NCBI RefSeq assembly: GCF_018613155.1
Contig: NZ_JAGGQU010000018.1
Location: 139,144 to 183,692, forward strand
DNA: 44,549 bases
Source: Bacillus sp. ISL-55
Lineage (GTDB): Bacteria; Bacillota; Bacilli; Bacillales; Cytobacillaceae
Direction of reading: 5' to 3'
Shown: one piece after another, positions 17,858 through 25,789 of the stretch
Layout: every line of letters begins with the position of its first letter
Position numbering within the stretch: position 1 is the first letter of the stretch
Notes under the pieces: model-generated
Databases searched by the model: none
What the model was told of the DNA's origin: nothing
The model's input: only the letters and a program-made list of their open reading frames with translations
Position numbers and translations under genes: made by a program

Positions 17858-18304
17858 CTATTCCTCCCCTTTTGCTTCTCTTTTGAATGCTTCAAGCGCC
17901 AGTTCATAGCCAAGAAAGCCTAGACCAGCAATTTGCCCCTTTGATACTGGAGCAATCACCGATTTGTGCCTGAATTCCTCTCTTTGATAAACATTGGAAA
18001 TATGTACTTCGATCACGGGACAGTTAATCCCTGCAATCGCATCCCTGATGGCGTAGCTATAATGCGTGAAGGCTCCTGGGTTAAAAATAATGCCATCCAT
18101 ACCAGTGTCTTCTGCCTCATGGAGTTTGTCTATCAGATCTCCTTCATGATTCGATTGGAAGCAAACAACCTCAATCTGGCTTTCCACTCCCAGCTGGACC
18201 ATCCGTTTTTCCAAATCCTCCAAAGATCTGACACCGTATATTCCGGGTTCTCTTTTCCCCAAACGGTTTAAGTTTGGGCCATTGAGCATAAGTATTTTTT
18301 TCAT
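17858..18304 (-). CDS. aroQ: Type II 3-dehydroquinate dehydratase
   Basis: Converts 3-dehydroquinate to 3-dehydroshikimate in the shikimate pathway; forms a dodecamer. The 148-aa protein has the type II signature ILMLNGPNLNRLGKREPGIYG with the catalytic Tyr, the QSNHEGDLIDKLH block, and the catalytic His in NPGAFTHYSYAIRDA. The ATG of MKKIL is chosen; a GGGAG site lies 6 nt upstream. A terminator-like hairpin ends just before that site. The gene abuts yqhT (3 nt), so one transcript probably covers aroQ-yqhT-efp. Confidence 0.96.
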   Translation of the reverse strand: MKKILMLNGPNLNRLGKREPGIYGVRSLEDLEKRMVQLGVESQIEVVCFQSNHEGDLIDKLHEAEDTGMDGIIFNPGAFTHYSYAIRDAIAGINCPVIEVHISNVYQREEFRHKSVIAPVSKGQIAGLGFLGYELALEAFKREAKGEE

Positions 18305-18316
18305 GACAGGCTCCCG

Positions 18317-18346
18317 TAAAAAAAGAATGTTCAATAAGAACATTCT
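18317..18346 (-). terminator. Terminator-like hairpin directly before aroQ
   Basis: AGAATGTTC pairs with GAACATTCT (9 bp, 5-nt loop), followed on the minus strand by seven U and then immediately by the aroQ ribosome site ACGGGAG. It can end the yqhR transcript, or work as an attenuator for aroQ-yqhT-efp. Confidence 0.8.
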
Positions 18347-18382
18347 ATCACAATTGATTTCGCTAAAACTACCATGAGACGC

Positions 18383-18898
18383 TCAGGAGGTAACTTCCTG
18401 CTGATTATTCTCACTGTTGCGATTTTCATTTTCTTCATATGATATGGAATAACCAACAAAAACACCGTAAAGAACATAAATGCAAATTGATGTGACCAAC
18501 GTGTTCTTTGACAAGTCCCAGAACGGTTTAATACCGGGAAACAACGGATTGAGCACATAGAAAACAAGGAAAAACAGCGCCAGCCCGAATGCTGCACCAG
18601 CCCATAAGGACTTAAGCTTTCTCATTGCTGCATAATACACAAGAGCCGCGCCCGTTGAAAAAAGACCAATCACTACAATAGATATAACAGTACCAAGCCA
18701 TTGCTCCTTCCATTCTCCAAGTGCCCATGGCTCGAGGATGACATTCGGACGGATTTCAGTAAAGTGAAAGATATAGGCTAAATAGGCAAGCGCACTCCAA
18801 AAAATCCCTCCAAACAACCCGGTGACGATGCTCATCGTGATGAAAGACATTGGTTTTTCCCTTTGATTCTGTTCAAGGTTTTCATGATTTTCTGCCAT
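18383..18898 (-). CDS. yqhR: YqhR family membrane protein
   Basis: Predicted 171-aa integral membrane protein with four hydrophobic segments at about residues 17-42, 68-90, 97-117 and 135-155, and hydrophilic ends. The order next to aroQ matches yqhR of B. subtilis, as does the protein type; its function is unknown. The ATG follows GGAGGTGC by 5 nt. A longer open frame upstream has no support. It is divergent from yqhP. In B. subtilis yqhQ lies between the two; it is absent here. Confidence 0.85.
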   Translation of the reverse strand: MAENHENLEQNQREKPMSFITMSIVTGLFGGIFWSALAYLAYIFHFTEIRPNVILEPWALGEWKEQWLGTVISIVVIGLFSTGAALVYYAAMRKLKSLWAGAAFGLALFFLVFYVLNPLFPGIKPFWDLSKNTLVTSICIYVLYGVFVGYSISYEENENRNSENNQQEVTS

Positions 18899-19064
18899 TA
18901 GTTGCACCTCCAACCTTAGTATGTCCCGGACAGACCAATCAATTGCACAACTGGAAAAATTGTTGCATAGGCTGTCCACTATATAGAGGTTTGTGCTAAT
19001 TTTTAGTAAAATAAGAGTAACAGAACAAGTGGCTGCCATAATATGAAATGAGAATCTCTCGTTT

Positions 19065-19074
19065 AAAGCGCTTT
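19065..19074. promoter_or_regulatory. Palindrome AAAGCGCTTT in yqhR-yqhP intergenic region
   Basis: Perfect 10-bp dyad in the otherwise unassigned divergent region 18899-19192. The flanks give TTAAAGCGCTTTTA, which differs from the CcpA (cre) consensus at the two outer G and C positions, so it is only cre-like. Confidence 0.25.
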
Positions 19075-19192
19075 TAAAAAGGAAAAAGTAGCAGGAGAAG
19101 AGTATAAAATCGGAGAATTTGTATAAAGTAATCGTTGGCAAGTTTAAAAGCTGGAAAAATTGCTCATGATGCTAGTAGGGAGGTGGCTTTCA

Positions 19193-19564
19193 TTGAAGAA
19201 TCGGGCTTCTACGTATATTGTTTCAGGACTGATCATTCTTGCAATCTTTGGTTTCGCCTTTAAGTTATTTACCGATCCATTAAGTATTCTAATTATGCTT
19301 GCAACAATCGCCCTGGTTGGTGCGTTAATTTATTTCCTTGTTACCCGCCTGACAATTTCGAGTTCGGGAAGACAGCAGCAACGTGCATTCCAAAAGGCTG
19401 CAAAGCGTTCCAAAAAGCGGTTTCAGACAAAAGACGCAAATACTTCCTCTAAACGGTCAAAAATAAAGTCGCTCGCATCCGCGCGCAACAAAAAGAAGGA
19501 TGCGTCACATTTAACGGTCATAGAAGGTAAAAAGAGCAGAAAAAAAAATCGGGCTTCGTTTTAA
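19193..19564 (+). CDS. yqhP: SA1362/YqhP family membrane protein
   Basis: A 123-aa protein with two membrane helices (about residues 7-24 and 30-50) and a strongly basic tail of about 70 residues rich in Lys, Arg and Ser. I call it by family and position: YqhP lies beside yqhO and yqhR in B. subtilis. Function unknown; the tail could bind nucleic acid or acidic lipids. The start is a TTG 6 nt after GGGAGGTGG; an ATG further upstream has no ribosome site. A terminator overlaps the stop codon. Confidence 0.75.
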   Translation: MKNRASTYIVSGLIILAIFGFAFKLFTDPLSILIMLATIALVGALIYFLVTRLTISSSGRQQQRAFQKAAKRSKKRFQTKDANTSSKRSKIKSLASARNKKKDASHLTVIEGKKSRKKNRASF

Positions 19565-19577
19565 GCTCGATTTTTTG
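19547..19577 (+). terminator. Terminator after yqhP
   Basis: AATCGGGCTT pairs with AAGCTCGATT (one G-T pair), followed by six T. The stem includes the last codons of yqhP. Confidence 0.8.
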
Positions 19578-19588
19578 TGTTTTATAAG

Positions 19589-20473
19589 CTAATAACACCA
19601 GGATTTAAAAAACTTCTCTGTGTTCATTTTACCAAGATCAATCAGTTCCTGTTTCTTTTCATCTGAAAGCTGAAATTCAGTTGTCAAATTGCCTTCTGTC
19701 GGAATGAAAATGATATTCTTTTCAAGCTTCCTGGAAATATATCGGGAGTCATGCGCATCTTTCATTGTTTCGAACAAAGCTTCGAACAAATTCAAGGCGT
19801 TCTTGATTTTGTTGGTAGGCTGCTGGATCAAATTTTGGCTCAGCTTGACTCCAAGTACCGGTCTGACTTTTTTCACGTTATCTTTATCAAATAACCACAT
19901 TGGAAAATTGCTTAACACTCCACCATCCACAACGATATTTATGCCAACCCGGTCACGCAGCTTTACCGGCTCAAAGAAGAACGGAAGACTGCAGCTCATT
20001 CTGATTGCCTTTGCTACAGGAAAGGTTCTCGGATCAACACCGTATTTTGGCAAATCATCTGGGAGGATTAGCAGCCGGCCATTCGTAAGATCTGACGCGA
20101 TAATCCTTAATGCATCCGGAGCAAGATCCCCAAAAGTGCGCAGCCCTCTGGCAGCCAATACATCCGCTATCCAGCACTCCAATTCATCACCTTTATAAAG
20201 TCCCAGCCGCCAGTATACAAAAAGCCACTTGGTCAACGCGGATGGGATGACCGTTTTTCTTGAATCGAGAAATTTCTTCAGGTCGAGTTCATCCAAAAGA
20301 TTGGCCATCTCTGTGCTAGTGTAGCCAGCGGCGATCAGGCCAGCTATCAATGAACCCGCACTGGTTCCGGCAACCCTTTTAAAACGGAATCCCCGTTCTT
20401 CGATTGCGGCACAGGCACCCACCAATGCTAATCCTTTAATTCCTCCGCCGGAAAAAACGCCGTCAATATACAT
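19589..20473 (-). CDS. yqhO: Patatin-like phospholipase YqhO
   Basis: Predicted cytosolic serine lipid hydrolase. The 294-aa protein has the oxyanion loop FSGGGIKGLA (8-17), the nucleophile elbow GTSAG with Ser38, and the catalytic Asp in VVDGGVLSNFP, so the Ser-Asp dyad of the patatin family is complete. The ATG of MYIDGV lies 8 nt after GGGAG; a GTG three codons upstream is less likely. It lies next to yqhP as in B. subtilis. In B. subtilis mntR would follow on the other side; here splB does. Confidence 0.9.
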   Translation of the reverse strand: MYIDGVFSGGGIKGLALVGACAAIEERGFRFKRVAGTSAGSLIAGLIAAGYTSTEMANLLDELDLKKFLDSRKTVIPSALTKWLFVYWRLGLYKGDELECWIADVLAARGLRTFGDLAPDALRIIASDLTNGRLLILPDDLPKYGVDPRTFPVAKAIRMSCSLPFFFEPVKLRDRVGINIVVDGGVLSNFPMWLFDKDNVKKVRPVLGVKLSQNLIQQPTNKIKNALNLFEALFETMKDAHDSRYISRKLEKNIIFIPTEGNLTTEFQLSDEKKQELIDLGKMNTEKFFKSWCY

Positions 20474-20564
20474 ATGAGCCACTCCCGTCGATGTAATCCC
20501 ATCTTTACATCTTTAAGCGCTCAATTTACAAAATAGTACGGCGTACAGGTTAAAAATTTCAGCT

Positions 20565-21590
20565 TTATGTGAAATATTGGATCTCGGCTTCTGGGAAAAA
20601 AGAATGGATATAACCCCGGATCGTTGACTCAAGGTCCTTTGCTTCATCATTCTGGTAGACGTACTTCCCTATCCCGTAACGTCCCCACTTATATTTTCGT
20701 TTCTCTTCATCCATTTGAAGCTTGGATTTAGGATATCGTTTTTGAATCACATTTTTTGCAGGCTTAGTGAAACGATGCTGGATAAGTTCAAAGCTAAGGC
20801 CAGTCAGATCGATTCCTTCAAGGGAATGGCTGAGTCTTTCAAATAATTCGTGATAGCCCTCTCTCCAGCCTTCATGTATATAAATTGGCGCAACGATGAA
20901 CCCAAGCGGGTAACCTGCCTTTGCCACCTTTCTTGCTGCCTCCAATCTTTCATCAAAGGAAGAAGTTCCTGGTTCAAAGTTTTTGATCACATAACGGGCA
21001 TTGACACTGAACCGGAATCTTGTTTTACCATTATGCTTTGCATCAAGCAGATGATCGACATGATGGTATTTGGTCACAAACCTTAATTGTCCATATTCCG
21101 ACTCCCCGAAAAATTCGATTGTTTTCTTTAGAGCGTGGGTTAAATGGTCAATACCCACAATATCTGATGTACATGCTGCTTCAAATCTTGTGATTTCAGG
21201 TTTTCTTTCGTCCATGTATTTTTGCGCCTGATCGAAAATTTCATCAAGGTTTACGTATGTGCGGATATAAGGCTTGCTTCCAAGCGTCGTCTGCAGATAA
21301 CAGTAATGACAATGGCCCATGCACCCGGTAGCAAGCGGGATCGCATATTCAGCAGAGGGTTTGGAGGTATCGAATTTCAATGTCTTTCTGATACCAACAA
21401 CAAGAGTTGATTTCGCATTCCGGTATTGCTGTAGTTCATTCTCTCCAGGGATGCCGCGAACCTGGTTATGCGAAGTAGTCTCCCTGATTTCCAGTCCCAT
21501 CTTTTCGAACTTTTCCTTTAGCTCCCGCCCAAGCGGGTATTCCAAAGCCCTTGGCTCAATGTATACAAGCTGTGGTACAAAAGCTTTCAT
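20565..21590 (-). CDS. splB: Spore photoproduct lyase
   Basis: Radical-SAM enzyme that repairs the thymine dimer 'spore photoproduct' in germinating spores. The 341-aa protein, the usual length, has the cluster motif CMGHCHYC with Cys90, Cys94 and Cys97, and the hydrogen-donor cysteine Cys140 in EAACTSD. Tyr residues needed for radical transfer are present next to the cluster (HYCYL). The ATG follows GAGGAAA by 5 nt. No splA-like gene is seen upstream. A 17-bp palindrome lies just before the ribosome site. In B. subtilis splAB is elsewhere in the genome. Confidence 0.96.
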   Translation of the reverse strand: MKAFVPQLVYIEPRALEYPLGRELKEKFEKMGLEIRETTSHNQVRGIPGENELQQYRNAKSTLVVGIRKTLKFDTSKPSAEYAIPLATGCMGHCHYCYLQTTLGSKPYIRTYVNLDEIFDQAQKYMDERKPEITRFEAACTSDIVGIDHLTHALKKTIEFFGESEYGQLRFVTKYHHVDHLLDAKHNGKTRFRFSVNARYVIKNFEPGTSSFDERLEAARKVAKAGYPLGFIVAPIYIHEGWREGYHELFERLSHSLEGIDLTGLSFELIQHRFTKPAKNVIQKRYPKSKLQMDEEKRKYKWGRYGIGKYVYQNDEAKDLESTIRGYIHSFFPEAEIQYFT

Positions 21591-21610
21591 TTCAATTTCC
21601 TCATTTCATT

Positions 21611-21627
21611 CCATATTGTCAATATGG
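21611..21627. promoter_or_regulatory. Palindrome upstream of splB
   Basis: CCATATTG, T, CAATATGG: a perfect 8-bp dyad with one central base, about 20 nt upstream of the splB start. It could be an operator or an RNA hairpin covering the leader. I could not find a convincing sigma-G promoter, only a CATACTA at a suitable place without a -35 match. Confidence 0.5.
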
Positions 21628-21644
21628 TTAGTATGGGCAGAAAT

Positions 21645-21680
21645 GAAAAAAGAGGATGGGAAAAATTTTTCCATCCTCTT
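21645..21680 (-). terminator. Terminator after nrdJ
   Basis: AGAGGATGG pairs with CCATCCTCT (9 bp), followed on the minus strand by six U. It separates nrdJ from splB. Confidence 0.85.
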
Positions 21681-21690
21681 AGGTACCATA

Positions 21691-24600
21691 TTATAAACCG
21701 CATTTCAACTGTGCGTTACAGTTTGTACATGTGTTGCAGCCGCCGATTTCTTTTACTTCACCTTTGCGGCAGACTGGGCATGTGTTTCCGACTTCAGAGC
21801 CGATTGTTACGTTGGTTGAACGCAATTCATTGATCGTGTCGACAAGGACAACATGCTGCTTTTGTCTTTCTTTCTTGTCGATTTCCTCTTCCATCGTGTT
21901 TTCTTCCGCTTTAAGCGTCAATACTTGAGAATCGCGGGAGCCGTCTACATAAACGGTTCCGCCCTTCGCTCCGCCTTTATACAGGCGCTCATATACCTTT
22001 TCAACCTGCTCTACACTGTAACCCTTCGGCGCGTTGACCGTCTTGCTGATTGAGCTGTCAATCCAGCGCTGGATGACACATTGAACATCAGCATGTGCTT
22101 CAGGCGCCAATTCCATCGCGGAAACGAACCAGTTCGGCAGGTTCTCAGGATCAGCATCCGGATTGCGGTCCAGATATTCCTGAACGATATCAGCCTTCAC
22201 TTCAATGAACTTGCCAAGACGGCCGCTTCGGAAGTAAGAGAAGCTGAAGTAAGGCTCAAGTCCAGTTGAAACGCCAACCATTGTTCCAGTTGATCCCGTG
22301 GGAGCCACAGTCAACAAGTGTGAGTTGCGAATTCCGTTTTCAAGAATCGACTCGCGAATATCCTCAGGCATTTTCTTCATGAAACCAGTGTTCGTGAATG
22401 CCTTACGAAGCCTGTTTGTTTCTTCTTCTGTACCGCCTTGAAGGAATGGGAAGCTTCCTTTTTCCTTGCCCAATTCCACAGATGCTCTGTAGGCAGAAGT
22501 CGCAATTGTTTCAAATACCTTATCGACAAGCTGGTTTCCTTCTTCAGAACCGTATTCTGTTTCACAGTAGATCAGAAGATCGTGAAGTCCCATTACACCA
22601 AGACCGACACGGCGTTCACCCAATGCTTGTCTCTTATTATCTTCTAGGAAGTAGGGAGTCGCATCGATGACATTGTCCTGCATGCGCACGCCAACTTCTA
22701 CAGTACGCTTCAATTTTTCAAAGTTAACTGTTTTTGTTTCCTTGTCCGCCATTTCTGCAAGGTTCACAGCAGCGAGGTTGCAGACAGAATTTGGTGCGAG
22801 AGGCTGTTCCATTTTGTTACCCTAAAGGCTTTTTATCCCTTAGTTCTAACGGTTCGTTTCCCGTTAGTTCAGCATATCTTTTCATTACAAACACTTTTCA
22901 TAAATAGCAGGAGCTCTTTTCTTCCTCGATCTTCTCCAAATACAGCTTTAGAAATAACTCTTAAATCCTTAACTCCAAATGAACTTTCAATTTGGTCAAT
23001 CATGCTACTAATTGTAGTACTAACCTTATTTAAAGGAGTACTTAAAACTAAACTTGAATTGGCAATTGACCATTCGACAATGAATTGCTTAATTTCTCTA
23101 TGAAGAACCTTTCTCTTGTTAACATATATATTAGTTGCATTTTGAATTGCACTTTTTCCAGCACATACTTTATTACAAAACTTCTTAGGGGAACTTACAA
23201 GGGTTATAAACTCGGAGTTACAAATCAAGCATCTTCTTTTTTCCCTCGGAGTTTTGATCTTGCCTTTTTGTGAAAGACCTGATTTTTTTAACCCGTCTAA
23301 CATTCTTTGTTTTGCTGGACTATTAGAATTCCATAATTGTTTTGTATGCTCCCCGATTTTTCTCTTAGTAGCTGGAGAATGTTTTACATTAAAGTGCCCA
23401 TTCAATGACCCTGATAACGATTTGTTAATAGTAGTATCTTTTGATTTAATCCAATTCGTTATAACAGAGTTTAAAGTGAAAGGTAGGTATTCATATAAGT
23501 TTAAAAGTTCTTCATAGGAAATCAATTCACCATCTATTCCATATAGAGTTTTTATTCTTTCTAAAGCCATCCTGGCGCATTTTTTAGCTTCTCTGTTCCG
23601 AGATTTTATTTCAACAATCTTTGACAAAGAGCCGTTTTGATCGAAGATGAAAAAATCAGGTTTATAAATCTTATATCCTATATCAAAGGTTTTAGCTTCG
23701 TAAGTCCAATTGACCTTATAATAGTCCAGATATACGGCGTATGCATACTCATAGGAACTTCTTAAATAGAAACCTTTATAGTAGCCTGCATAGCCTCTAT
23801 TCATAAAAACCTCTCCATTATTTTTTGTGTTGTAATGTTGCGGCCTCGTGGATGGATTATATTCTGCTCAAGCAGGTTCACCATCTATGCGTTGCCCCTG
23901 ACCTTGTTTTTAACCAAGGCCTTCGGTTCGGATTCCCATCTCAGGGTTCCCGCTTTATTCCGCAATTTTTAACGTGAGGCAAACTAAGCTACTCTACCAC
24001 ACGGATTTGTTGCTACAACTTTCTGTCCATATGCCTGTGCGTTTGTCATGTCATTGGCATTGTCGATGAAGAAAATGCCTGGTTCAGCTGAGTATGTCGC
24101 ACAGATATTTATCAGGTTCCATAGTTCTTTTGCTTTGATTTTTCTATAAGTGCGCACTTTATATCCGAGCTTTTCCCACTCGCGGACGTCGCCGATCTTA
24201 TGCCATTCTTCGTTATAAACCTTCATTGTCTCAGCATCATAGCTTTCGACATCTGGGAAGCGAAGTTCATAATCTGCATCGTTATCGACTGCGTCCATGA
24301 AATCCTTCGTCAATGTGACGGAAATGTTTGCACCTGTAAGGAATTCGGAGTTATGGACTGTATAGGTTCCGCCTGTTGCAAGCTTTTCTTCAGCCGCTTT
24401 AATGATATCTGCGCTGAATCCACCGTAACCCGGGATGCTCTTATAGTTCACGATTCCCTGGTACATTGCTTCTTCCTGCAAAGTCAGCGGTGTGAATTTT
24501 AATTTCTCTTTCGCCATTCTCTTGATTGATTCATCATTTGTGCTTTCAATCAGGAAGCGAAGGATTCTTGGGTTTTGCATTTTTGAAATTATGAATTCCA

Positions 24601-25435
24601 CAATGTCAGGATGCCAGTCAGAAAGCATGATCATCTGTGCGCCGCGTCTTGACCCGCCCTGCTCTACTAAATGCGTCAGCTTGGCGATGTCATCAAGCCA
24701 TGAAACCGAGCCGGAAGATTTTCCATTTACGCCCTTGGCTAGTGTGTTGCGCGGTCTTAATGTTGAACCGTTCGTTCCGACTCCGCCGCCGCGGCTCATG
24801 ATTTCCATGACCTGCTTACGGTGCTCGGAAATTCCTTCGCGTGAATCTTTTACAAACGGCATTACATAACAGTTGAAGTAAGTCACGTCTGTTGCCGCGC
24901 CCGCTCCGTAGAGAACACGTCCTGCCGGGATGAAGTTCATTGATACAAGCTCTTGATAGAACTTCTCAAACCATTCCTGGCGCTTCTCTTCTGTTTTTTC
25001 CACAGCTGCCAGCCCTGTGGCGTTACGTTTTGCGATTTGCTCGTAGAATATTTCCAGCGGCTTTTCGATGACGTCCAGTGACTTTGTGATCACGCCGGTT
25101 GCTGCTTCTTCCGGGTCATCCAGCACACCGCGGAATTCTTCGTCTACAAGCACTTTGGCTTTTTTATTTTCCCAATCAATATCTTGTATGAATCCAAGTC
25201 CGCGTGCCGGAAATTTTGGATCCTCTTTGATGGTAAGGACGACGAAATCACCATTTGATAGAGTAATTTTTTCAGTGTCTTTAAAAGTATAGCGGTCCAG
25301 CATGACTAGTCGGGAGACGCCTTTGTGGGTAAGTTTCATGTCAGAGGTAATCGGGTGAACCTGCGGGAACAGCTTAATATCCTTGTTCAGACTTTCTACA
25401 TCCAGGCTCATTTTTTGTCCAATAGTTACAGACAT
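21691..25435 (-). CDS. nrdJ: Adenosylcobalamin-dependent ribonucleotide reductase, split by a group I intron (exons 25435-23996 and 22809-21691)
   Basis: Class II reductase that makes deoxyribonucleotides with adenosylcobalamin as radical source, so it works with or without oxygen. Exon 1 gives 480 codons and exon 2 gives 372; joined they make an 852-aa protein, a usual size. The junction restores the active-site motif ATNPCG-EQPLAPNSVCNL exactly. Other motifs: DVTYFNCYVMPF, GGGVGTNGSTLRPRN, GGSRRGAQM, and a C-terminal Cys-rich tail with CPVC and CTNC pairs used to re-reduce the site. Start: ATG 8 nt after AAGGAG; a start 24 codons upstream has no ribosome site. Exon 2 is not a separate gene: its apparent ATG contains the last intron base. 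Two NrdR boxes precede the gene. Confidence 0.95.
22810..23995 (-). mobile_element. Group I intron in nrdJ
   Basis: 1186-nt insertion between the GGT and GAA codons of NPCGEQ. The 5' exon ends in U and the intron ends in G, as group I splicing requires. On the minus strand I find P3 as GUUUGCC (23978-23984) with GGUGAAC (23876-23882); P4 as GCGGA (23959-23963) with a UCCG segment near 23929-23932; P7 as GCAUA (23886-23890) with UAUGC (22872-22876); a P8-like hairpin CUGC/GCAG (23864-23875); and two hairpins after P7, CUAACGG/CCGUUAG and CUAAGG/CCUUUAG, as P9 elements. P1 is weak. The endonuclease gene lies between P8 and the 3' strand of P7. Confidence 0.9.
22869..23804 (-). CDS. Intron-encoded homing endonuclease, PD-(D/E)XK-like with NUMOD3 and zinc finger
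   Basis: A 311-aa protein. The first 70 residues have the pattern SSYE19 ... WTYE36 ... YKPD50FFI ... VE65IK67S, which fits a PD-(D/E)XK (or the related EDxHD/Vsr-like) nuclease. Residues about 130-175 resemble NUMOD3 DNA-binding repeats (HSPATKRKIGEHTKQLW, then SPAKQRMLDGLKKSG). A zinc-binding CLIC ... CNKVC follows at about 190-212. The C-terminal 90 residues are unassigned. GGAGAGG precedes the ATG. The gene is visibly AT-richer than nrdJ. Its last codons AAG-AUA-UGC-UGA are also the P7 3' strand of the intron core. The usual role is to cut intronless nrdJ and spread the intron. Confidence 0.85.
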   Translation of the reverse strand: MNRGYAGYYKGFYLRSSYEYAYAVYLDYYKVNWTYEAKTFDIGYKIYKPDFFIFDQNGSLSKIVEIKSRNREAKKCARMALERIKTLYGIDGELISYEELLNLYEYLPFTLNSVITNWIKSKDTTINKSLSGSLNGHFNVKHSPATKRKIGEHTKQLWNSNSPAKQRMLDGLKKSGLSQKGKIKTPREKRRCLICNSEFITLVSSPKKFCNKVCAGKSAIQNATNIYVNKRKVLHREIKQFIVEWSIANSSLVLSTPLNKVSTTISSMIDQIESSFGVKDLRVISKAVFGEDRGRKELLLFMKSVCNEKIC

Positions 25436-25546
25436 TTCTACAACTCCTTCTACGGTTTTAAATCTTTTCTCTAATGGATTACTAGAAGTATGTAATTCTA
25501 GCTGCATTTTTGAATTACCCTTACGTTATCATATCGAAACACCAAA

Positions 25547-25595
25547 AATCAATATATAGTGTATTTTTTATTTTCGACAACACTACATATGGTGT
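25547..25595 (-). promoter_or_regulatory. nrdJ promoter with two NrdR boxes
   Basis: Two 16-bp sites match the NrdR consensus acaCwAtATaTwGTGt: AATCAATATATAGTGT (25547-25562, 14 of 16) and ACACTACATATGGTGT (25580-25595, near-perfect). Their starts are 33 bp apart, three helical turns, as in known NrdR pairs. Between and over them is a minus-strand promoter: -35 TTGTCG, 16 nt, -10 TATATA. The rest of the 25436-25757 region, AT-rich, has no other feature I can support. Confidence 0.8.
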
Positions 25596-25757
25596 TAAGG
25601 TCAAAGGATGGTGTTTTTGTCAAACATGAAAACTATTAAAAAATAGAGATATAAAGAGAGAAAGATAGAATTTCTCCAGTAAATGATAAAAAACAACAAA
25701 TTTCGAGGGTTGCACTTTTTTATAAATCCTCAGAGCCTAGAAAATACTGGATACAAA

Positions 25758-25783
25758 CAAAAAAAGCGGAAAATCCGCTTTTA
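25758..25783 (-). terminator. Terminator after lipM
   Basis: AAAAGCGGA pairs with TCCGCTTTT around a short loop, with a U-run on the minus strand. Confidence 0.85.
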
Positions 25784-25789
25784 AATATT

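Noticed and set aside
19065-19074. CcpA (cre) site
   Set aside because: The dyad lacks the outer TG and CA positions that cre sites keep; listed only as a palindrome.
21645-21700. Sigma-G promoter for splB
   Set aside because: A CATACTA-like -10 exists, but no matching -35 at 17-18 nt, so I do not claim it.
21691-22812. Independent gene for a short reductase protein
   Set aside because: Its ATG is made from the last intron bases and the first exon base region; the protein begins in the middle of the NrdJ active-site motif and joins exactly with exon 1.
23984-25507. nrdJ truncated by a nonsense mutation (pseudogene)
   Set aside because: The stop is inside the intron, three codons after the splice site; both exons are intact and in frame.
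25436-25545. Cobalamin riboswitch before nrdJ
   Set aside because: The leader is too short and lacks any B12-box-like sequence.
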